From Phascolarctobacterium sp. (lineage in GTDB: Bacteria > Bacillota > Negativicutes > Acidaminococcales > Acidaminococcaceae), in the NCBI GenBank assembly GCA_004558595.1, contig SFCN01000050.1:1-15219 (forward strand): a DNA stretch of 15,219 nucleotides, read 5' to 3'. The number at the start of each line of letters is the position of its first letter. Within the stretch, counting starts at the first letter, position 1. Below are positions 7,013-12,244 of the stretch, in pieces. Below the pieces are notes generated by a model. The model saw only the letters and a list, made by a program, of their open reading frames with translations, did not search any database and was not told the DNA's origin. The position numbers and the translations under genes were made by a program.

Positions 7013-7045
7013 TTCACACTATAAAATGTCTAAATATGATATAAT
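7013..7045 (+). promoter_or_regulatory. Promoter region for the polA operon
   Basis: TTCACA (7013-7018) is followed after 16 bases by TATGAT (7035-7040). A perfect TATAAT overlaps it at 7040-7045 but then has a 21-base spacer from the same -35. Either gives a start some 30 bases before the ribosome binding site. Which -10 box is used cannot be decided from sequence. Confidence 0.55.
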
Positions 7046-7069
7046 TAGACTTATAGTTGATATTGCAAG

Positions 7070-7074
7070 AGGAG
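7070..7074 (+). promoter_or_regulatory. Ribosome binding site that sets the polA start
   Basis: AGGAG lies nine bases before the ATG at 7084 and three bases before the ATG at 7078. The spacing favours 7084 (MADKFLVIDG). A TTG at 7057 in the same frame lies upstream of the site and is not credible. Confidence 0.65.
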
Positions 7075-7083
7075 AGCATGATT

Positions 7084-9678
7084 ATGGCAGATAAGTTTTT
7101 AGTGATAGATGGTAGTAGTCTTATTCATAGGGCTTTTTTTGCGTTGCCGCCTTTGATGAATAAGCAGGGCGTGCATACGGGAGCGGTGTATGGCTTGTGC
7201 AATATGCTGCTGAAGCTTTTGGGAGATTTGCAGCCCCGCTATATGGCTGTGGCCTTTGACAAGTCTCGTAAGACCTTCCGTACCGAGATGTATGCTGACT
7301 ATAAGGGCCAGCGTAAGCCCACTCCCAGCGAGCTGAGCGAGCAATTTCCGCTGTCCATGAAGGTTTTGGATAGCTTGGGGATTCACACGCTGGAGCTGGA
7401 TAATTACGAGGCAGATGATATTATCGGCACCTTTGCTAAAAGTGCCCCTGAGGATGTGGAGGTTATTATCGTTACCGGTGATAGGGACGAGCTGCAGCTG
7501 GTGGATAAGCGTACGAAGGTTTATTACACGAAGCGTGGCATCAGCGACATTCAGGTTTTTGATGAGGCTGAATTTGCGGCCAATTACGAGGGCTTGGAGC
7601 CTAAGCAGCTTATTGAGCTGAAGGGCTTGATGGGTGATACCTCCGATAATATTCCCGGTGTGCCCGGCGTGGGACCGAAGACGGCTATTAAATTGATTAA
7701 GGAATACGGAACTGTTGCCAATGTGTTGGCCAATATTGATAAGGTTACGGCTAAATCTCTTAAGGCTAAGCTGGAGGCCAATAAGGAGTCGGCTTTGCTG
7801 AGCCAGAGGCTGGCCACCATTTGCACGGAAGCTCCAGTGGATACTAATATGGCTCTTTACGAGCTAGCTCCAATTAAGGAGGAAGCACGGACTTTGCTAC
7901 AGGATTTGGAGTTCCGCAATATGTACGAGCGTTTTGCTGCAGTCTTGGGCGGTGAGCAGCACAGCTTTGATTTGTTCGGCGAAACTGTGGAGCAGGAGTC
8001 GGCACAGGTGCTTACGTTGACCAGTGGTACGCAAGCGGAGGAATTGTTCAAGGAGCTGGCTGGGAGAACTGAGCCAGTTCCATTTGTGGCGAAGGTTGCT
8101 GGCAGCTTGCCGGAGCTTTATTTCAGCAGAGTGGAAATTCTGTTGGGAGATACTGTGTATGTGTTAGATACCATGAGTCAATGCTGGGATGCCTTCAAGC
8201 GGTGGCTAGCCAGTCCTAGTCCTAAGCAGACCGTGGACACGAAAGAGATTTATAAATGCTGTCTGTGCCTTGGCATAAAGCCTCAGGGCTTGGTGGAGGA
8301 CGTGGCCTTGGCTGCCTATGTGGCTGATCCCGGTCATAGCTCCTATGCCTTAGCAGATTTGAATAAACGTTATGTAAATAATCCGCTGCCTACGGAGGCG
8401 GAGAATATAGCTCAGCTAGTGCCGCTTATGAAAGAGCAGCTGGAGCAAAGGGAGCAGCTAGCTCTGTATCAGGATTTGGAGCTGCCCCTGGCACCGGTGC
8501 TGGCTCAAATGGAATACAATGGCATTACTCCTGATATGGAGCTTTTGGATCAGCTTAACGAGGATATGAGCTTCCGCATTGGCAAGCTGGAGCGTTTGGC
8601 TGAGGAGCAAGCGGGTGAGAGCTTTAATCTGAAGTCACCCAAGCAGCTGGGCGTGGTACTGTTTGAGCATTTGCAGCTGCCGGTGATTAAAAAGACGAAG
8701 ACAGGCTACTCTACCGATGTGAAGGTGCTGGAGGCCTTGCAGGGTAAGCATCCCTTGATTGATACGATTTTGGAGCATCGCAAGCTGGCTAAGCTGCAAT
8801 CCACTTATCTAGAGGGTCTGCAGCCCCTTGTGAATGCCAAGACCGGTCGTATTCATACTCATTTCCAACAGACTGTAACTGTAACGGGACGCCTTTCCAG
8901 CACTGACCCCAATCTGCAAAACATACCCACGCGCACGGAGGAGGGCAAGCAGATTCGTCGCATTTTCGGGCCGGGCGTTGGCTATGACTATCTCATGAGC
9001 TGCGATTATTCGCAGGTAGAGCTGCGAATTTTAGCCTGCATCGCTCAGGATCATTTATTGCTGGAGTCCTTCCGTCATGGACAGGATGTACATGCACGTA
9101 CAGCGGCGGAGGTTTTTGGTTTGCCGCTGGATGAGGTTACCAGCCAGCAGCGTAGTAAGGCTAAGGCGGTAAACTTTGGCATTGTCTATGGCATTAGCGA
9201 TTTTGGCTTGGCTAACCAGCTGCAGGTTTCCCGCAAGGAGGCCGCAGGCTATATTGAGAGCTATTTTGCACGTTATACGGGCGTGAAAAGATATATGGAA
9301 GATATTGTGGCTAAGGCTCGTGAGCAGGGCTATGTGAGCACTCTGATGGGGCGTAGACGTTATCTGCCGGATATTCGCCACAGCAATTTTAATCTGCGTA
9401 GCTTTGCGGAGCGTACGGCGATTAATACGCCCATTCAAGGCACGGCTGCGGATATTATGAAGAAGGCGATGATCGATGTGCAGCGGGCCTTGGAGGCTGA
9501 ACAGCTGAAGAGTCGCATTCTGCTGCAGGTGCACGATGAGCTGGTGCTTGAGGTTACTGAGGATGAGAAGGATAAGGTTGCAGAGCTTGTGCAAGAGGCA
9601 ATGGAAAAGGCCGTAATTATGGAAATACCGTTGCTAGCTGAGGTTAGCTTCGGTAAAAACTGGGCTGAGACGAAATAA
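7084..9678 (+). CDS. polA: DNA polymerase I
   Basis: It fills gaps and removes RNA primers in replication and excision repair. From the start at 7084 it has 864 residues, normal for the family. The N-terminal 5'-3' nuclease (about residues 1-290) keeps its acidic motifs: VIDGSS, YEADDIIG, VTGDRDELQL and GDTSDNIPGVPGVGPKTA, the last being the helix-hairpin-helix. The middle domain has the place of the 3'-5' proofreading exonuclease, but I cannot find the catalytic Asp-x-Glu, the second-motif Asp or the Tyr-x3-Asp. It is therefore probably inactive, as in Bacillus and Thermus enzymes. The polymerase domain is complete: motif A DYSQVELRI (Asp641), motif B RSKAKAVNFG (690-699) and motif C QVHDELV (Asp818). 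It heads a tight gene group, with mutM starting 15 bases after its stop. Confidence 0.97.
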   Translation: MADKFLVIDGSSLIHRAFFALPPLMNKQGVHTGAVYGLCNMLLKLLGDLQPRYMAVAFDKSRKTFRTEMYADYKGQRKPTPSELSEQFPLSMKVLDSLGIHTLELDNYEADDIIGTFAKSAPEDVEVIIVTGDRDELQLVDKRTKVYYTKRGISDIQVFDEAEFAANYEGLEPKQLIELKGLMGDTSDNIPGVPGVGPKTAIKLIKEYGTVANVLANIDKVTAKSLKAKLEANKESALLSQRLATICTEAPVDTNMALYELAPIKEEARTLLQDLEFRNMYERFAAVLGGEQHSFDLFGETVEQESAQVLTLTSGTQAEELFKELAGRTEPVPFVAKVAGSLPELYFSRVEILLGDTVYVLDTMSQCWDAFKRWLASPSPKQTVDTKEIYKCCLCLGIKPQGLVEDVALAAYVADPGHSSYALADLNKRYVNNPLPTEAENIAQLVPLMKEQLEQREQLALYQDLELPLAPVLAQMEYNGITPDMELLDQLNEDMSFRIGKLERLAEEQAGESFNLKSPKQLGVVLFEHLQLPVIKKTKTGYSTDVKVLEALQGKHPLIDTILEHRKLAKLQSTYLEGLQPLVNAKTGRIHTHFQQTVTVTGRLSSTDPNLQNIPTRTEEGKQIRRIFGPGVGYDYLMSCDYSQVELRILACIAQDHLLLESFRHGQDVHARTAAEVFGLPLDEVTSQQRSKAKAVNFGIVYGISDFGLANQLQVSRKEAAGYIESYFARYTGVKRYMEDIVAKAREQGYVSTLMGRRRYLPDIRHSNFNLRSFAERTAINTPIQGTAADIMKKAMIDVQRALEAEQLKSRILLQVHDELVLEVTEDEKDKVAELVQEAMEKAVIMEIPLLAEVSFGKNWAETK

Positions 9679-9693
9679 AAAGGAGTTAGTATT

Positions 9694-10515
9694 ATGCCAG
9701 AGATGCCGGAAGTGGAGCAGGTCAGAAAGACTCTAGCTCCCCATGTTGAAGGTAAAAAAATAACCTCCGTGGAGGTTTATTTAGATAGATTGATTAAGCA
9801 CCCCACTAAAGAAAGGTTCGTTGAAGGACTAGTGGGTAAGACCATTCAAAGAATTGGACGTAAGGGCAAATATTTAGTGCTGCACACTGATGTGAACCAA
9901 AAGCTGATAGTTCATTTGCGCATGACAGGTGCACTGATTGCTCAAAAGAGCGAGCTGGAAGCCCCTGCCTATGCCAAAATTAAATTTACGCTTACAGACG
10001 GTGTTACTATGTGGTTTACGGATATTCGTACCTTTGGCACACTGTATTTAGTGACCAATGATGACGCTTATATCGAGGGCTATGAAACCTTGGGCCCGGA
10101 GCCTTTAAGTGAGGGCTTTACAGTGGAGTATCTGGCTCCTTTAGCAGCTAAGAGTCGTAAGGCAGTAAAGACCTTTATCCTGGACCAAAGGATTATTGCC
10201 GGCTTAGGCAACATTTATGCTGACGAATGCTTGGCCTTGTCCGGTATTTTGCCCATGCGTTTGGCGAATACTCTGAGTTATGAGGAGGTTGTGGAGCTAC
10301 ACAAGGCTATCAATGCCGTCATTGCCCAAGGCATTAAAAATCGTGGCACTACCTTCCGTGATTACAAGGATGGCGAGGGTAATAAGGGAGATAATCAAAA
10401 CCATTTATTGGTATATAGTCGCAAGGGTAAGCCCTGTAAGAAGTGTGGGGCAGTGCTAGTGGGCACGAAAATAGGCGGTCGCGGCACTGTGTATTGTGAG
10501 CATTGTCAAAAGTAG
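9694..10515 (+). CDS. mutM: Formamidopyrimidine-DNA glycosylase (Fpg)
   Basis: This bifunctional glycosylase/AP lyase excises 8-oxoguanine and formamidopyrimidines in base excision repair. It has 273 residues, the family norm. Catalytic Pro2 and Glu3 are in the N-terminal MPEMPEVE (Met4 replaces the more usual Leu). Lys59 in GRKGKYL matches the conserved phosphate-contact Lys. LRMTGAL is present. The helix-two-turn-helix DNA-binding region includes LDQRIIAGLGNIYADE. The C-terminal zinc finger is C248-x2-C251-x16-C268-x2-C271, with the DNA-contacting Arg263 in GGRGT. AGGAG sits eight bases before the ATG. It lies 15 bases after polA, which can fill the gap left by this enzyme, and nine bases before coaE. 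Confidence 0.96.
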   Translation: MPEMPEVEQVRKTLAPHVEGKKITSVEVYLDRLIKHPTKERFVEGLVGKTIQRIGRKGKYLVLHTDVNQKLIVHLRMTGALIAQKSELEAPAYAKIKFTLTDGVTMWFTDIRTFGTLYLVTNDDAYIEGYETLGPEPLSEGFTVEYLAPLAAKSRKAVKTFILDQRIIAGLGNIYADECLALSGILPMRLANTLSYEEVVELHKAINAVIAQGIKNRGTTFRDYKDGEGNKGDNQNHLLVYSRKGKPCKKCGAVLVGTKIGGRGTVYCEHCQK

Positions 10516-10524
10516 GAGTTTGAG

Positions 10525-11133
10525 ATGATAGTAATTGGTTTAACAGGGGGCATTGCCTCCGGCAAAAGCACCGTTTCCGGCGAGCTGAGCCGTCAGGGTG
10601 TGCCTATTTTCGATGCGGACCAAAATGCACGGGATGCTGTGGCAAAGGGTAGTAAGGGCCTGGCTATGGTTGTTGAGGCTTTTGGTAACGAGTATTTGAC
10701 TGCGGAGGGCGAGTTGAATCGTCCTAAGGTGTCGGAGCTAGTTTTTCGCGATAAGCAGGCGTTGAAAACCTTGGAGGGCATTTTGCACAAAATAGTGTGG
10801 GAGAATGCGGAAAGCTTTTTAAAGGAGCAGCAGGAGCAGGGCGCTAAGCTGGCTGTGCTGGATGTGCCTCTGTTGATTGAAACGGGCTGGCATAAGCAGG
10901 TGGATAAGGTGTGGCTGGTGGCTGTAAGCCGCCAGCAGCAGATTGAGCGGGCCATGCTGCGCAGCGGCATGACCGAGGCTGAGGTTGTGGCCCGCATTAA
11001 TGCCCAAATGTCTTTGGAAGAAAAGCGTAAATATGCTGATGTGGTGCTGGATAATAGCGGTAGCTTGGAGCAAACCTTGGCTCAGGTTCAGGGGGAGCTG
11101 AAGAAGCTTTTGGGTGATGCTAGTGGCTGCTAA
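10525..11133 (+). CDS. coaE: Dephospho-CoA kinase
   Basis: It phosphorylates the 3'-hydroxyl of dephospho-CoA with ATP, the final step of coenzyme A synthesis in the cytoplasm. It has 202 residues. The P-loop GGIASGKS is at residues 8-15, the acceptor-side IFDAD motif at 28-32, and VLDVPLLIETGW is the typical core strand leading to the lid. The ribosome binding site AGGAG (10514-10518) overlaps the mutM stop codon, six bases before the ATG, so the two genes are tightly linked. The end overlaps the next gene. The placement after polA and mutM is a common Firmicute arrangement. Confidence 0.95.
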   Translation: MIVIGLTGGIASGKSTVSGELSRQGVPIFDADQNARDAVAKGSKGLAMVVEAFGNEYLTAEGELNRPKVSELVFRDKQALKTLEGILHKIVWENAESFLKEQQEQGAKLAVLDVPLLIETGWHKQVDKVWLVAVSRQQQIERAMLRSGMTEAEVVARINAQMSLEEKRKYADVVLDNSGSLEQTLAQVQGELKKLLGDASGC

Positions 11134-11755
11134 ACGCAAAACGATTACTCGCGGCAGTAGGCGCAGAAAGCGCAGTAGGCTGCCGGAATGTTTGATTATT
11201 TTGGCGGTACTGGTGGGTATAATCTTCGCTGGCTGGAAAACTTGGAACAGTGATGCAGTGCAGATGCGTTTTGTGTATATGTGGGACCATCAGCAGGATA
11301 TTATTACCTATAGCCAAAAGAATAAGGTGGATCCCTTTCTCATCGCAGCCATCATCAAGAATGAGAGCAATTTTAACCACAAGGCGGTTTCCAAGGTTGG
11401 CGCTGTTGGACTGATGCAGATTATGCCGGATACAGGGCGTTGGATTGCGGAGCAAATGGGACTTGAGGGCTATAAGGATACGGATTTGTATCAAACAAGG
11501 ACTAATATCCGCATGGGCTGCTGGTATCTGGGGGAGCTGGACCATGAGTTTAAGCATAATTTGGCCTTGGTGATGATAGCTTATAACGCTGGTCGCGGTC
11601 AGACTCGTGCATGGATGCAGCAGTATGGCTGGGACGATAATTTTAACGATTTAAAGGCCATACCCTTTCCTGATACCCGTGAGTATGTGATAAAGGTGCT
11701 GCAGGATAGGGATAAGTATTATTTGCTTTATCGTGATAGGGTGCCCTTGTCATAG
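11117..11755 (+). CDS. Membrane-anchored lytic murein transglycosylase (SLT domain)
   Basis: It cleaves the beta-1,4 bond between MurNAc and GlcNAc in peptidoglycan, forming 1,6-anhydro ends, outside the inner membrane. It has 212 residues from the ATG at 11117; GTG at 11114 or 11123 are alternatives. A strongly basic N-terminus (about residues 1-24) precedes one membrane helix (about 25-44). There is no lipobox, so it should be a type II anchor with the catalytic domain outside. The SLT domain is complete: catalytic Glu83 in IKNESNFN, then VGLMQIMP, and AYNAG further on. The start lies inside coaE with a 17-base overlap and no good Shine-Dalgarno sequence, implying translational coupling. 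It is similar in plan to the short YjbJ/Slt-type proteins of Firmicutes. Confidence 0.9.
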   Translation: MLVAAKRKTITRGSRRRKRSRLPECLIILAVLVGIIFAGWKTWNSDAVQMRFVYMWDHQQDIITYSQKNKVDPFLIAAIIKNESNFNHKAVSKVGAVGLMQIMPDTGRWIAEQMGLEGYKDTDLYQTRTNIRMGCWYLGELDHEFKHNLALVMIAYNAGRGQTRAWMQQYGWDDNFNDLKAIPFPDTREYVIKVLQDRDKYYLLYRDRVPLS

Positions 11756-11806
11756 GCTTTGGACAGTAAATTTTTGCTAAAAGTGGCTGTTTTCCTGCGA
11801 AAGCTG

Positions 11807-11835
11807 TTGACAAATTAGTATTTCTATGTTATCAT
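11807..11835 (+). promoter_or_regulatory. Strong promoter for the tRNA-Leu pair
   Basis: A perfect -35 box TTGACA (11807-11812), an exact 17-base spacer and TATCAT (11830-11835) form a near-consensus promoter. Transcription would start about 30 bases before the first tRNA, as usual for stable RNA genes. Confidence 0.85.
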
Positions 11836-11873
11836 TATTACGTTGCAAATGACGGCAACATTTGAATAGAAAT

Positions 11874-11959
11874 GCGGTAGTGGCGGAACGGCAGACGCGC
11901 TAGCCTCAGGAGCTAGTGGGGGCAACCCCGTGGAGGTTCAAATCCTCTCTACCGCACCA
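11874..11959 (+). tRNA. tRNA-Leu (anticodon CAG)
   Basis: The 86-base gene includes the encoded CCA. The 7-bp acceptor stem is perfect (GCGGTAG with CTACCGC). The anticodon stem CTAGC/GCTAG encloses the loop CTCAGGA, giving CAG, which reads CUG. The long variable arm (GGGG-CAA-CCCC) identifies a class II tRNA. The T-loop is TTCAAAT. Confidence 0.95.
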
Positions 11960-11989
11960 TTTTTATATTCAAGGTTATTTCCCAAAGAC

Positions 11990-12075
11990 GCGGTCGTGGT
12001 GGAACGGCAGACACGCCACTTTGAGGGGGTGGTGGGAGAAATCCCGTATGGGTTCAAATCCCATCGACCGCACCA
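11990..12075 (+). tRNA. tRNA-Leu (anticodon GAG)
   Basis: The 86-base gene includes the encoded CCA. The acceptor stem is perfect (GCGGTCG with CGACCGC). The anticodon stem CCACT/GGTGG, with a closing T-G pair, encloses TTGAGGG, giving GAG, which reads CUC and CUU. The variable arm is long (GGGA-GAAA-TCCC) and the T-stem ATGGG/CCCAT is perfect. It lies 30 bases after the first tRNA with no separate promoter, so the two are probably cut from one transcript. Confidence 0.95.
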
Positions 12076-12087
12076 AATTGTAAATGC

Positions 12088-12118
12088 AGACGTTGTGCTT
12101 AGGCATGACGTCTTTTTT
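12088..12118 (+). terminator. Rho-independent terminator after the tRNA-Leu pair
   Basis: The stem AGACGT/ACGTCT (12088-12093 with 12108-12113) continues through a T-G pair and a 4-bp inner stem to a TTAG loop. It is followed by TTTTT. It starts 12 bases after the second tRNA. Confidence 0.8.
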
Positions 12119-12125
12119 ATATGTT

Positions 12126-12164
12126 AAAAGCACAGACTTGAAAATAAAGAAGTCTGTGCTTTTT
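12126..12164. terminator. Bidirectional terminator between the tRNA unit and the convergent autotransporter gene
   Basis: A perfect 14-bp stem (12126-12139 with 12150-12163) carries A4 on one side and T5 on the other. Both strands therefore give a hairpin followed by a U tract. It lies between converging transcription units and can end the autotransporter mRNA on the minus strand as well as read-through from the tRNAs. Confidence 0.85.
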
Positions 12165-12181
12165 AAACAGCTATTGTTGGC

Positions 12182-12209
12182 CTACTTTTTCGAGCGACCT
12201 AAAAAGTAG
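12182..12209. repeat. Short inverted repeat with an AAAAAGTAG arm
   Basis: CTACTTTTT (12182-12190) and AAAAAGTAG (12201-12209) are perfectly complementary around a ten-base loop. They overlap a second small hairpin, GCAAA/TTTGC (12209-12223). The minus strand reads GAAAAAGTAGGCCAACAATAGCTG, whose GAAAAAGT and CAACA blocks resemble the arms upstream of polA. It lies 35 bases beyond the autotransporter stop codon. Confidence 0.55.
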
Positions 12210-12244
12210 CAAAAAAGCTTTGCTATATCCTAAAGGGTTCGTGG

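Noticed and set aside
11930..12127. A 65-codon plus-strand open frame across the tRNA genes
   Set aside because: It runs through two perfect tRNA-Leu cloverleaves and their terminator and has no protein-like features.
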